From NCBI RefSeq assembly GCF_009299505.1, contig NZ_WBSM01000005.1, forward strand, positions 124,001 to 188,000: 64,000 nucleotides of DNA, written 5' to 3'. The notes under the pieces are model-generated. The model was given only the letters and a program-made list of their open reading frames with translations, ran no database searches and was not told the DNA's origin. Shown in pieces: positions 17,528 to 26,324 of the stretch; position 1 is the stretch's first letter; the number at the start of each line of letters is the position of its first letter. This DNA comes from Bifidobacterium ramosum. Its GTDB lineage: Bacteria; Actinomycetota; Actinomycetes; Actinomycetales; Bifidobacteriaceae. A program made the position numbers and the translations under genes.

Positions 17528-17941
17528 ATGGGCAAGCGACTGTGGGTCGAGCGCAACAAGGATGGTTCGTGGGACGCGTTCAGCGACGACGGCGCGCATA
17601 TCAAGTTCGGCAAGGGCAAGGGCGTGTTCACGCCGGGCGATCTGGTGAAGATCGCGCTGGCCGGCTGCGCCGCGCTGTCCAGCCAGTTCGCGATCGAGCA
17701 CACGCTCGGCGAAGGCAAGGGCGCGAAGATCGTGGTTGACGGCCAGTATGATCCGGAAGGCGACGCGTTCACCAGCTTCGACGAGCAGGTGGTCGTGGAC
17801 GCGACGGACGCGAACCTGACCGATGAGGACGCCGAGAAGCTCAAGGAGCGCGTGACGCGCCACATCGACAAGGGTTGCACGGTCAAGCACACCTATGTGC
17901 AGGAGACGCCCGTGCGCATGAACGTGACGGTTCGCCGGTAA
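17528..17941 (+). CDS. OsmC/Ohr-family protein
   Basis: 137-residue cytoplasmic protein with the OsmC fold. It has two conserved cysteines: LAGCAALSSQFAIE near residue 45 and DKGCTVKHTY near 118. Thiol peroxidase activity against organic hydroperoxides is known for family members with this pair, so a peroxide-defence role is likely but untested. AAGGAGG precedes the ATG. It is a single gene, divergent from thyA, followed by two family D elements. Confidence 0.85.
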   Translation: MGKRLWVERNKDGSWDAFSDDGAHIKFGKGKGVFTPGDLVKIALAGCAALSSQFAIEHTLGEGKGAKIVVDGQYDPEGDAFTSFDEQVVVDATDANLTDEDAEKLKERVTRHIDKGCTVKHTYVQETPVRMNVTVRR

Positions 17942-17965
17942 ATCGCATACATAATACGCAAGTGT

Positions 17966-18011
17966 CTCCCCTCTGTGAGGGGAGCTGTCAGCGAAGCTGA
18001 CTGAGGGGAGC
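17966..18011 (+). repeat. Family D element, copy D2
   Basis: CTCCCCTCTGTGAGGGGAG hairpin, GTCAGCGAAGCTGAC hairpin, GAGGGGAGC: same layout as D1. Confidence 0.85.
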
Positions 18012-18029
18012 AAGCGGCCATCGCCTCCT

Positions 18030-18078
18030 GCTCCCCTCAGTCTCACTGCGTTCGACAGCTCCCCTCGGAGAGGGGAGC
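18030..18078 (-). repeat. Family D element, copy D3 (inverted)
   Basis: GCTCCCCTCAGTC...GACAGCTCCCCTC...GAGGGGAGC, the same element in opposite orientation, 18 bases after D2 and before the convergent stress-protein gene. Confidence 0.85.
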
Positions 18079-18105
18079 CACTTTCGTTAGAACCTGTCTG
18101 CCGTC

Positions 18106-19143
18106 TTACTGACGATCGGGATCGATCTTCGCATCGATCTTCGCGGCGACCTCCGGCTCGGCGGTCGGCACGGCGATCTCCTCGACGCCGCTGATCTCAT
18201 CCAGCGACTTGGTCGGCACTTCGGCCGGCGAGCTCGGCACCGTGTCGAGACGGCTTTCCGCAGCCTCCACGTACTTGCGCGGCACCACGTACACCGGCGT
18301 CACGGCGTGCTGCAGCAGTCCCTGGCTGGTCGAGCCGAGCAGCAGACCGGTGAAACCGCCGCGGCCGCGCGAGCCGACGACCACAACGTCATGGTTCCAA
18401 CTGGCCTTGGTCAGCGCGTTCACCGCGGAACCGGGCACGACCTGCTTGTTGACCTTGAGTCCCGGATGCGCTTCGATGATCGGCTTGAGTCGCACGTCGA
18501 GATCCTCCTGATAGGACTCGATCACACCCTCCTCGCCGTCGATGCCCTGAATCTTCGGCACAGCCGAGATCACGTCGAGTTCGGCGCCCCACGTATCCGC
18601 GAACGCGGCGGCGATCTCGAGCGCCTTGAGTCCCCACTTGGATTCGTCGGAGCCGACCGCGACCTTGGTGATCGTGTTATTGAGGTGCATGAGGTTGCCG
18701 TCGTCGTCGGTGTACGGTACGACGACGATCGGGCAGTACGCGTACGCCGGCAGCGACGACGACGTGGTGCCGAGCAGGCGTTCGGCGAGGCCGCCCTTGC
18801 CACGGTTGCCGATGACGATGAGGTTGTAGTTGCGCGACAGTTCGACGAATACGGACGCCGGATCGCCGGTGACGATCAGCGTGGCTGCCTCCACGCCCTG
18901 TTCGTCGGCGATGGCTTTGGCTTTGGACAGGATCTCCTGTGCGTCGGAGTGCGCGGCGTTGTCGTCGCCCATCGCGGTGTATGTGGCGTCGAACGACACC
19001 GCGGCGTAGCTCGGCAGGGAGTACGCGCAGACGATCTGCAGCGTGAGTCCGGCATGCTTGGCGTAGTTCGCGGCCCACCATGTGGCCTTGTAGCTGGCGT
19101 GCGAACCATCGACGCCGACGAGAATGGCCTTGTCGTTGATCAT
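18106..19143 (-). CDS. Universal stress protein, tandem UspA domains
   Basis: 345 residues with two UspA domains. Domain 1 (about 1-145) has the ATP-binding signature GNRGKGGLAERLLGTTSSSL. Domain 2 (about 155-295) has VGSRGRGGFTGLLLGSTSQGL. Both match G-2x-G-9x-G-S/T, so both probably bind ATP. A ~50-residue acidic, Pro/Glu-rich tail is extra. AAGGAGG five bases before the ATG supports the start. Role in stress survival is inferred from the family. Confidence 0.92.
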   Translation of the reverse strand: MINDKAILVGVDGSHASYKATWWAANYAKHAGLTLQIVCAYSLPSYAAVSFDATYTAMGDDNAAHSDAQEILSKAKAIADEQGVEAATLIVTGDPASVFVELSRNYNLIVIGNRGKGGLAERLLGTTSSSLPAYAYCPIVVVPYTDDDGNLMHLNNTITKVAVGSDESKWGLKALEIAAAFADTWGAELDVISAVPKIQGIDGEEGVIESYQEDLDVRLKPIIEAHPGLKVNKQVVPGSAVNALTKASWNHDVVVVGSRGRGGFTGLLLGSTSQGLLQHAVTPVYVVPRKYVEAAESRLDTVPSSPAEVPTKSLDEISGVEEIAVPTAEPEVAAKIDAKIDPDRQ

Positions 19144-19272
19144 GACGACCTCCTTAAGTTATTCGGCGCAACTGTGCGCCGCCCTCACCAGACAAGAATA
19201 CCCGCCCGTTGCGTAAAACGCGTGTTACCCCACGCGCAAAATGTGACATAGATCGTGTAACTTCCTCCTCGC

Positions 19273-19342
19273 CCTTCCCCCTCAACGGACATACAGCCGT
19301 TTTCATCGTTGGAATCGGCTGTATGTCCGTTGAGGGGGAAGG
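19273..19342. repeat. Family A palindrome, copy A9 (long arms)
   Basis: Core extended by CCTTCCCCCTC/GAGGGGGAAGG, giving ~28-base arms, in the 312-base gap 19144-19455 upstream of the stress-protein gene. Confidence 0.92.
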
Positions 19343-19401
19343 TGTGAGGAAAGGTGAGAGAGCGCAGAGGTAAGGGCGAAGAGGTATCGACGCACAAACA
19401 A

Positions 19402-19433
19402 AAAGCAGCACCCCGGGTGAGGGTGCTGCTTTT
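19402..19433 (-). terminator. Rho-independent terminator of the NlpC/P60 gene
   Basis: AAAGCAGCACCC stem with a short loop and T-rich tail on the minus strand, just past the stop at 19456. Confidence 0.88.
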
Positions 19434-19455
19434 ATCAGTCAAGCGTTCGACATGC

Positions 19456-20268
19456 TCAGAGAACGCGACGGATGGAGTATCCGCTGGCGAACGTGGTGAC
19501 GTTCACCGTGGTGATCTGCGTGCCGTCGGCGGGGTTCAGCGCATTGATGATCAGACCGCCGCCGAGATAGATGGCCGCGTGGCTGCCGTTGGCGAGGATG
19601 TCACCCGGCTTGGCGTCGGCGAGACTGGCGACCGCGGTGCCGACCGTCGCCTGCGCGCCGGACGTACGCGGCAGGCTGATGCCGAAGTGCGCGAACACAT
19701 ACTGCACGAAACCTGAGCAATCCCAGCCACTCGGCGTATTGCCGCCGGCGGCGTACGGATAACCGACGAACTGCGACGCGTACGCCGCCAGCGCGCTGGC
19801 GGCGGCACTGGCCGCAGAGGACGAAGACGACGAGGAATCGGCGGTCGAAGACGACGCATCCGAAGACGAGGACGACGTCGAATCGATCGACTCACGGGCC
19901 TGCGAACGGCTCGCCGCAGCAGCCTCGGCCTGAGCCTGGGCGGCGGCCGCAGCCTCCTTCTCGGCCTTCGCCTGAGCTTCCGCTTCGGCCTTCGCCTGGG
20001 CCTCGGCATCCTTCTCAGCCTGAGACTTGGTCTTCGGAACATCAAGGTTGCCGATGTCACCCCAGTCGTCGCCCTTGGCAACGGAGGTGGACGTGGATTC
20101 GGCGAGCAGATCACGCTTCACCGTCTGAACCTTGGGGAACGAGCGGGACGAGGTGACCACGGCGTTAGAGGCAGCGTCGGCTGCCTGCGCGGACGGCACC
20201 ACCGCGAACAACATGCAGCCGGAAGCAATGACGGCTGTAATCACTGAACTGATACGCTTAACACTCAT
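19456..20268 (-). CDS. Exported NlpC/P60 cell-wall endopeptidase
   Basis: About 270 residues. A signal peptide (hydrophobic VITAVIASGCMLFAVVPSAQAADA) is followed by a region with WGDIGNLDVPKTKSQAEKD. Then come an Ala/Lys/Glu-rich probable coiled coil, a Ser/Asp tract and a C-terminal NlpC/P60 domain. The domain has catalytic Cys in GWDCSGFVQYVF and His in NGSHAAIYLGGG, so it looks active against peptidoglycan stem peptides. The neighbouring gene (20970-21809) shares the linker design, indicating duplication. A start 21 bases upstream is also open; neither has a clear ribosome site. Confidence 0.9.
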   Translation of the reverse strand: MSVKRISSVITAVIASGCMLFAVVPSAQAADAASNAVVTSSRSFPKVQTVKRDLLAESTSTSVAKGDDWGDIGNLDVPKTKSQAEKDAEAQAKAEAEAQAKAEKEAAAAAQAQAEAAAASRSQARESIDSTSSSSSDASSSTADSSSSSSSAASAAASALAAYASQFVGYPYAAGGNTPSGWDCSGFVQYVFAHFGISLPRTSGAQATVGTAVASLADAKPGDILANGSHAAIYLGGGLIINALNPADGTQITTVNVTTFASGYSIRRVL

Positions 20269-20357
20269 CGAGACACTACCGTAATACATGGTGCGGTCAT
20301 GGCGCTGATTTCTTACTCAGCGCGCACATTTTCCTTCCGCTCTCTCCACCTCTCCCC

Positions 20358-20405
20358 AACGGACATACAGCCGATTCAGACACCGGAATCGGCTGTATGT
20401 CCGTT
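20358..20405. repeat. Family A palindrome, copy A10
   Basis: AACGGACATACAGCCGATTC with full right arm; first of four copies in the 701-base gene-free gap 20269-20969. Confidence 0.9.
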
Positions 20406-20487
20406 AGGGATGGGAGCGGCACAGGAGGGAAGATAGAGGATACCGACATCACCACCGGCCCCATCATCTCCAGCACGTACTCTTCCT

Positions 20488-20533
20488 ACGGACATACAGC
20501 CGATTCGAGTAGGCAAATCGGCTGTATGTCCGT
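20488..20533. repeat. Family A palindrome, copy A11
   Basis: ACGGACATACAGCCGATT paired with AATCGGCTGTATGTCCGT. Confidence 0.9.
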
Positions 20534-20621
20534 TGAGGGGTGGGGACGATATGACGAGTGAGCACAGTGGCAAGGAGCAGCCCGATCTCACCCGCACGCC
20601 CGACCTCACCCGCACATACCC

Positions 20622-20675
20622 CTTAACGGACATACAGCCGATTCGGGTAGGCAAAACGGCTGTATGTCCGTTAAG
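20622..20675. repeat. Family A palindrome, copy A12
   Basis: CTTAACGGACATACAGCCG with matching right arm ending GTCCGTTAAG. Its centre shares TCGGGTAGGCAAA-like bases with A11, so the two may be recent duplicates. Confidence 0.9.
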
Positions 20676-20740
20676 AGGTGAGCACGATATGACAAGTGAG
20701 AGCCGGCAAAGAACCGCCCTGCTTCACCCGCATATACTTC

Positions 20741-20788
20741 AACGGACATACAGCCGATTTGGATGGGCGAATCGGCTGTATGTCCGTT
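20741..20788. repeat. Family A palindrome, copy A13
   Basis: AACGGACATACAGCCGATT and complement around 10 bases; last of the four-copy cluster. Confidence 0.9.
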
Positions 20789-20799
20789 GGGCGAGGGAA

Positions 20800-20965
20800 C
20801 TCCAGAAGAGCCGGAAACACCGGAGGGGGGAGGAAGCCGGAAGAACGTGGGCGTCAGAAGAAGGGCGATGCCGGAAGAGGGAAGAAGAAGAAAGAAGAAG
20901 AAAGAAAGACAAGAAGAGAAGGAAGGAAGACAAGAAGACGGACGAGGGAAGAACGGAAGGACCAA
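20800..20965. other. Polypurine tract downstream of a wall-protein gene
   Basis: The plus strand is almost all A and G (runs such as GAAGAAGAAGAAAGAAGAAG), that is, a pyrimidine tract in the minus-strand transcript right after the stop at 20970. No gene is supported. Confidence 0.7.
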
Positions 20966-20969
20966 CGCG

Positions 20970-21809
20970 TCAGAAGACGCGGATGATAAGGTCGGGGTTC
21001 AGGGTGCCGGCCAGCGCGACGGTGGAGCCGTTCCAGCCGCCGTGGATGGCTTGTCCGTCGCCGACGTATAGCGCGATGTGATCCCAGTGTGCACCGCCGT
21101 TCCAGCCGCCGGTGTAGCGGTAGATCAGCAAATCACCCGGCTTGGCCTCGGCAAGGCTGGAGACCTGCGTGCCGAGCGCGGCATACTGCTCGGGATAACC
21201 GTGGAAGTTGATGCCGCCGGCCGCGAGCGCCGCGCTGACGAGTGCGGTGCAGTCCATGCTCTGGCCGAGCAGCGAGTACGCCTTGGCGATGGCCGCGCCC
21301 GCGGAGCCGGATACGGTCGCCGATGATGTTCCGGCGGCGGTGCCGCTCGTTCCGGCAGATGACGAGGACGACGAGGACGTGGACGACGAAGTCGTATCGT
21401 CACCGGACATCGTGGTGCGCTGGTTGCTGCGGCTTGCGGCCTGCGACTGTGCCTCGAGCGCCGCCGCGGCTTCCGCTTCGGCCTTGGCGCGCGCCTCTTC
21501 CTCGGCTTTTGCCTTGGCCTTGGCGCGTTCGGCCTCCTGCTGCGCCTGTGATTTGGTTTTCGGCACGTCCAACGCGTCGATGTCGCCCCATTCGGCTTCA
21601 TCCTCGACGTCGGTGGAGGTGTGTTCGGTGGTCAGATCCTGACGCGCCGCGGTGGAGAATGACGGGAACGAGCGCGACGACGTGACCGCCGTGGCCGTGC
21701 TCTCGGTGCCGTTGATGTCCGCATGGGCGGACGGCACGGCGAAGGTGCAGACGACTGTCATCGCAGCGACGGTCGTGATCATGGACGCGATCGTACTCTT
21801 CGAGCTCAT
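20970..21809 (-). CDS. Exported NlpC/P60-like protein, paralogue of 19456-20268
   Basis: About 279 residues: a signal peptide ending near SAHADI, then SRSFPSF and EWGDIDALDVPKTKSQAQQE (the same motif as its neighbour). An Ala/Glu/Lys helix, a Ser/Thr/Asp tract and a C-terminal papain-like domain follow. The Cys is in SMDCTALVSAAL and the His in HWDHIALYVGDGQAIHGG, so catalytic residues seem present although the domain is more divergent. Probably a peptidoglycan hydrolase or wall-binding protein. The start was set at ATG 21809 before the basic part of the signal peptide; an ATG 18 bases earlier is possible. Confidence 0.85.
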   Translation of the reverse strand: MSSKSTIASMITTVAAMTVVCTFAVPSAHADINGTESTATAVTSSRSFPSFSTAARQDLTTEHTSTDVEDEAEWGDIDALDVPKTKSQAQQEAERAKAKAKAEEEARAKAEAEAAAALEAQSQAASRSNQRTTMSGDDTTSSSTSSSSSSSAGTSGTAAGTSSATVSGSAGAAIAKAYSLLGQSMDCTALVSAALAAGGINFHGYPEQYAALGTQVSSLAEAKPGDLLIYRYTGGWNGGAHWDHIALYVGDGQAIHGGWNGSTVALAGTLNPDLIIRVF

Positions 21810-22101
21810 AGTGCCGGACTGTAGCATGACGCGATCATCAGAAAACGACCATCATACGTCGTCGGACACTGCGATACAGTGCGACACGCCGAACGACACG
21901 CCGGATCAATCGCACGCAATCGAACATCACCGATCACGACCGTTCATCAGCCACATCGGGAACGTAGTAACGTAGTACAGGATACGATACGCAGCTACAC
22001 GCAACGCAACACGATCACGATCAGACGCATCCCACAACGATCAGTAGTCAGCATCGATCACCGACGATCGTCACGACTCGCGACTCGCGGCAAACAGTCG
22101 A

Positions 22102-23076
22102 TCAGTAGTGAATGAACGACAGATCGGCGGCGTCCGTAGCGCTGATCGTGCGCGTCGAGATCACGCCGAGCCCCTTGACGTTGGACTCGGAGATCTCGAT
22201 GGAACCGTCCTTGTTGATCTTCTCGACGACCGCGACGTGGCCATAGTACGCGTCCGCGCCCATCTGGCCGGGCAGGAACGAAACGAGGTCACCGACGTGG
22301 CGCGGCGTCGAATCCACCCAGTAGCCCATCGTGCTGGCGGACGAGGCCCACGAGCCGCCGTTGCCGAAGTACGAGCCGACCGGCAGGCCGAGCTCGGTGC
22401 GGCGCTCGTACGCGTACCACGTGCACTGGCCCCACGGATAGGTGTTGCCGCTGTCGCCGCTCGCGTGGTTCGGGTCGAAGCCGGCAGGCAGCTGGTCGAC
22501 GTCGCGTTCCAGCAGCACGGCGACCACGGAATTGTTGGCAAGCGAGCGCGACATGCTCTTCACATCGAGCGCGGAGCTGTCGCTGGATGCCTGCCAGTCG
22601 CCTTCATTGGAGGTCTGCTGGCTCTTGCCGTCGGACGACACGGTGGTGTTGGCGATCTCATCGAGCGGCGTACGGCTGTCGGAACGGGATGCGGTGACGG
22701 AGGTGACGCGCTTGAGCTGCGTCGTGGTGGTGGCCTCGTCGGCCAGCAGCGACGCGGTGTCGTCGGGATTGGCGAACGCGATGGCGCTGGCGGTGGCACC
22801 CACGAGCGCGGCCAGCGAGGCGGAAGTCATAAAAGTGGAGCGGCGTTCCGCGGCGCGGGCGGCCTCGCGCAGGGCGCGACGGGTCTGCGGGGCGACTTCG
22901 TTGAGCTTGGCGGCCAACGCGTCGTCGATGCCGAGAATGGCGCCGTTGTTGCTGACGAGCTGGGCCACGCGCACGCTACGCGCGGTGTGCGATCCTCGGC
23001 CGGAGGAGAACAGCATCTTCGACAGCTGGATACGCTGCGCCGATGCCTTGGCTGCCTTGTGGGCTCCATGCCTCAT
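22102..23076 (-). CDS. CHAP-domain secreted/anchored amidase-like protein
   Basis: 324 residues. The first ~65 are basic and helical (ending LREAARAAERR) and precede the hydrophobic segment SASLAALVGATASAIAFA, so the protein has a long cytoplasmic N-terminus before its export signal. The C-terminal CHAP domain has catalytic Cys in YPWGQCTWYAYERR, GDLVSFLPG, and His in YYGHVAVVEKI, all intact. CHAP enzymes cut peptidoglycan as amidases or endopeptidases, often in daughter-cell separation. AAGGAG eight bases before the ATG fixes the start. Third wall-active gene in a row on this strand; the gaps on either side of the cluster hold no other gene. Confidence 0.9.
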   Translation of the reverse strand: MRHGAHKAAKASAQRIQLSKMLFSSGRGSHTARSVRVAQLVSNNGAILGIDDALAAKLNEVAPQTRRALREAARAAERRSTFMTSASLAALVGATASAIAFANPDDTASLLADEATTTTQLKRVTSVTASRSDSRTPLDEIANTTVSSDGKSQQTSNEGDWQASSDSSALDVKSMSRSLANNSVVAVLLERDVDQLPAGFDPNHASGDSGNTYPWGQCTWYAYERRTELGLPVGSYFGNGGSWASSASTMGYWVDSTPRHVGDLVSFLPGQMGADAYYGHVAVVEKINKDGSIEISESNVKGLGVISTRTISATDAADLSFIHY

Positions 23077-23332
23077 ACATTCACTCCTTGCCGATTTCAA
23101 ACCGTGACTGGTTCCATGACCGATGATATGAACACCACGCCATTGTCACAAAACCGCACCTTACAACGTGGCACGGTCATTCGTTCGCGCATACCGTTAT
23201 ATAGCGCACGCATCGCGCGCAGTATCGCGCGGCGTACACGGTTGCGCACGGCGTGTTTCTCAAAGCGGTACGATATTCCGCACACCGGACACCGCCGCAC
23301 ACGCCATCCGAACATGCCGTTACGCTGGGGCC

Positions 23333-24481
23333 ATGGCCAATACTATTGTTATCCCCTCGTCCATGCTGCCCGAAGACGGTCGTTTCGGCTCCGGCCCAAG
23401 CAAGATCCGCATCGAACAGGTGCATGCGCTCGACGCCGGCGCGAAGACGCTGCTGGGCACCTCGCACCGCCAGGCGCCGGTACGCCAGCTGGTCGCATCG
23501 ATCCGCGAGGGCCTGTCCGACTTCTTTCATGCCCCCGAAGGCTATGAGATCGCACTCGGCAACGGCGGCGCCAGCGCGTTCTGGGACATGGCCTGCGCCT
23601 CGCTGATCGCCCGCCGCGCCGCGTTCGGCACGTATGGTTCGTTCAGCGCGAAATTCGCCAAGTCGGCGGCTTCGGCGCCGTTCCTCGAGGCCCCGGTGCG
23701 TTACGACGGCGAGCCGGGCACCTATCGACTGCCCGAATACACCGAGGACGTGGACGCCTACTGCTGGGCGCACAACGAGACCTCCACCGGCGTGGCCGCC
23801 CCCGTGCGTCGCGTCGCCGGCAGCGTCGAACAGGACGCGATCACGCTGATCGACGGCACGTCGGCGGCCGGCGCACTGCCCGTGGATGTCAGCCAGACCG
23901 ACGCCTACTACTTCTCGCCGCAGAAGGCGTTCGGCTCGGACGGCGGCCTGTGGATCGCCGTGCTCTCCCCCGCCGCGATCGAGCGTGCCGCCAGCGTCGA
24001 GCACAGCGCCACGCTCGACGGCGCACGCCGTTGGGTGCCGCCGTTCCTGTCGCTGACCACCGCGATCGAAAACTCGCGTAAGGACCAGACGCTGAACACG
24101 CCGTCCGTGGCGACGCTGATCATGCTCGAGAATCAGGTGCGTTGGCTGAACGACAACGGCGGCATGGACTGGGCGACCGCACGCTGCGCCAAGTCGGCGT
24201 CGATCATTTACGACTGGGCCGAACGTTCCGAGTACGCGCGACCGTTCGTCGCCGACCCGGACGCGCGGTCGCATGCGGTCGTCACCATCGACCTCGACGA
24301 TGCGGTGAGCGCGAACCAGGTGGTCGCCGTGCTGCGCGACAACGGCATCGTGGATACGTCCGGATATCGCAAGCTCGGCCGCAACCAGCTGCGCATCGGC
24401 GTGTTCCCGTCCGTCGAACCGTCCGACGTGGCCGCGCTGACCGCGTGCGTCGACTACGTTGTCGAGCGTCTGGCCGACTGA
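23333..24481 (+). CDS. serC: Phosphoserine aminotransferase
   Basis: Makes 3-phosphoserine from 3-phosphohydroxypyruvate and glutamate in serine synthesis, with PLP. The 382 residues match the actinobacterial type of SerC: FGSGPSKIR near residue 17, GTSHRQAPV near 42, WAHNETSTGV near 147, and the PLP lysine in YYFSPQKAFGSDGGLW near 203. The reading frame is open back to 23168, but TACGCT lies 6 bases before ATG 23333, fitting a leaderless start at MANTIVIP. Divergent from the CHAP gene across 256 bases with no palindrome. Confidence 0.95.
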   Translation: MANTIVIPSSMLPEDGRFGSGPSKIRIEQVHALDAGAKTLLGTSHRQAPVRQLVASIREGLSDFFHAPEGYEIALGNGGASAFWDMACASLIARRAAFGTYGSFSAKFAKSAASAPFLEAPVRYDGEPGTYRLPEYTEDVDAYCWAHNETSTGVAAPVRRVAGSVEQDAITLIDGTSAAGALPVDVSQTDAYYFSPQKAFGSDGGLWIAVLSPAAIERAASVEHSATLDGARRWVPPFLSLTTAIENSRKDQTLNTPSVATLIMLENQVRWLNDNGGMDWATARCAKSASIIYDWAERSEYARPFVADPDARSHAVVTIDLDDAVSANQVVAVLRDNGIVDTSGYRKLGRNQLRIGVFPSVEPSDVAALTACVDYVVERLAD

Positions 24482-24587
24482 CTGGATGCCGATCACACGT
24501 CGGCCACACATCGGCCTGCAATCGCCCGATCGTCGCGTCCGAACGTCGACCGGGCGGAGGTAACGCCCTCGCGGTAAGGTGCTCACT

Positions 24588-24842
24588 ATGAAATTCGCCC
24601 CGATCATCAACCCGGACGCCTGCCGCCCGGGACCCAAGCCCGTGCGTGTCGATCTGCGGAAAACGTTCCTGATCGGCACGTCGATATGGTGCGTGGCATT
24701 GATCGCCAGCGCGATCCTGCTGTTTCTGGATTTCCCGGTGCTGCGGCTGCTGATCGTGTGCGCGGCGGGCACGGTGATCGGCGTGATGATGCTGATCTGG
24801 GAGCATTTCGACCGTTGGGACTACCGCCGGCTGGGCGTATAG
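24588..24842 (+). CDS. DUF2530-like small membrane protein
   Basis: 84 residues with two hydrophobic segments (TSIWCVALIASAILLFL and VLRLLIVCAAGTVIGVMMLIW) and charged ends, resembling the actinobacterial DUF2530 family; function unknown. TAAGGT sits 7 bases before the ATG, fitting either a leaderless -10 or a weak AAGG ribosome site. It lies 106 bases after serC and runs toward the kinase gene. Confidence 0.75.
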   Translation: MKFAPIINPDACRPGPKPVRVDLRKTFLIGTSIWCVALIASAILLFLDFPVLRLLIVCAAGTVIGVMMLIWEHFDRWDYRRLGV

Positions 24843-24902
24843 CGGACCGCCGCGGATGCACCGCGGATCAACGTTTGCGTTTGCGTTCGCCGGGAGGGCG
24901 GA

Positions 24903-26282
24903 TCACCGCGCCAGCGGCAGTTCCAGCGTGAACGTGCTGCCACTGCCGGGGCGGCTCCACACCGTCACGTTGCCGTGATGGGCAAGCGCCACATGCTTGA
25001 CGATCGCCAAACCCAACCCCACGCCCTCGCGTGACCGTGCGGTCTGGTTGGCACCGCGGTAGAACCGTTCGAAGATATGCGTCTGCTCGTCCTTGGGAAT
25101 GCCGCCGCCCTGATCGATCACACGGATCAGCGTATGGTCGCCATCGTCGGACGGCGACGCGGCGACACGTACCGTACCGGACGCCGGGGAATACACGATC
25201 GCGTTGTCGATCAGCTTGGCCACAGCCGCCGTCAACTGTTCGCGATCACCATTGACGACCAGCGGCCGATCGCAGTCGGTCACGACGCTCACGCCGAACT
25301 TGCACGCACGATCGCACGTCGCATCGCACGCGTCATGCAGTAGATCGGCGACGGACAGCCGGTTCGCCGACGACGGCGCGACCGGCTCCTGCGCCTTGAT
25401 CAGCAGCAGCAGATCGGACACCATACGATCCAGCCGGTCGCACGACGAGCGCACCTGATGCGCGTTCCACGCGACCTGCTCGGCGTCCAGCGCATCGTTC
25501 GCCAGAGAATCGGACAGCTGCTCCAACGCCTTCGTCGGCTCAAGCAGCTGCTCGGACACGTTGGTAATGAACGCGTCGCGCATGCCGGCGAACCGGATCG
25601 GCTCGCTCACGTCGTCGATGAGCACGACGACGAACTCGCCGACGCGGCCGACCGTCACCTTCAGCCAGTTCGGCCGTTCCACGCCCTGCACCTTGACCGA
25701 GCCGCGCGTCGCCTCCGATACACCGCCGACCAGCAGTGCATCGGGATTGTCGACCACCACCTCCGGCGCGGCCGTATGCGTGGTCAGATCGAACCGACGG
25801 CGGCCGCCGGACTCGCGCACCAGCTGGATCGCGGCGCGCACCTCGGCGTTCGCGATCGTCTCGTCGTTGACGATGCCCAGCGTATAGGCCGACGGATGCG
25901 CGCGCACCACCTCGTCATGCCGGTTGACCACCACCGTGGCATCCGGCAGCATCGCCAGCAGGGAGGACGTCGTCTCGTCAAGGTCCTCGTCCGGCTCGTC
26001 GTCGTCATCGTCGTTCCGATCGCGCAGCGTACGCCACCAGTCGGCCAGCCGCCGCATCGGCGACCGGCGTACGTCACGCATCGGATGCGAAGCGTCGCCG
26101 CGCGCGCCGTCATGCGCGTCATCCTGCGTCTTCTTCGCGTCACTTGACACAAAACGGTTGTCAAACAGCGGACGGATCAGGTCGTATATTCCAGACACCA
26201 CCAACGCGACCACAGCCGCCCCCATGATGACGAACGGCACGAACACGATAATCGTCTGCATCTGTTGGGGCATGACGTCCAT
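24903..26282 (-). CDS. SenX3/PhoR-like histidine kinase lacking the phosphoacceptor His
   Basis: 459 residues: one N-terminal membrane segment (about 9-32), an acidic linker, a PAS-like region (about 105-225), a dimerisation helix pair, and a C-terminal ATPase domain. The ATPase motifs are intact: N-box KLIDNAIVYSP, G1 IDQGGGIPKD, F-box IFERFYRG, G2 GVGLGLAIVK. The H-box, normally F-NVSHELKTP, reads FITNVSEQLLEP, so residue 244 is Glu (codon GAG, 25551-25553). Autophosphorylation on His cannot occur in the usual way. No response regulator gene is adjacent. It is divergent from phoU, supporting a link to phosphate control. Start uncertain between ATG 26282 and 26273. Confidence 0.88.
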   Translation of the reverse strand: MDVMPQQMQTIIVFVPFVIMGAAVVALVVSGIYDLIRPLFDNRFVSSDAKKTQDDAHDGARGDASHPMRDVRRSPMRRLADWWRTLRDRNDDDDDEPDEDLDETTSSLLAMLPDATVVVNRHDEVVRAHPSAYTLGIVNDETIANAEVRAAIQLVRESGGRRRFDLTTHTAAPEVVVDNPDALLVGGVSEATRGSVKVQGVERPNWLKVTVGRVGEFVVVLIDDVSEPIRFAGMRDAFITNVSEQLLEPTKALEQLSDSLANDALDAEQVAWNAHQVRSSCDRLDRMVSDLLLLIKAQEPVAPSSANRLSVADLLHDACDATCDRACKFGVSVVTDCDRPLVVNGDREQLTAAVAKLIDNAIVYSPASGTVRVAASPSDDGDHTLIRVIDQGGGIPKDEQTHIFERFYRGANQTARSREGVGLGLAIVKHVALAHHGNVTVWSRPGSGSTFTLELPLAR

Positions 26283-26324
26283 TCTTCCATATCCGGGCGC
26301 AGGACGGCCGCGACATGCCGTGCA

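Noticed and set aside
20533..20986. Small open frames containing NGHTAD...IGCMSV peptides
   Set aside because: These peptides are translations of family A palindromes and appear in many frames on both strands across the window.
22108..24772. Long open frames antisense to the CHAP and serC genes
   Set aside because: Both lie opposite well-recognised genes, have no ribosome site and give Arg/Gly/Asp-rich products typical of shadow frames.
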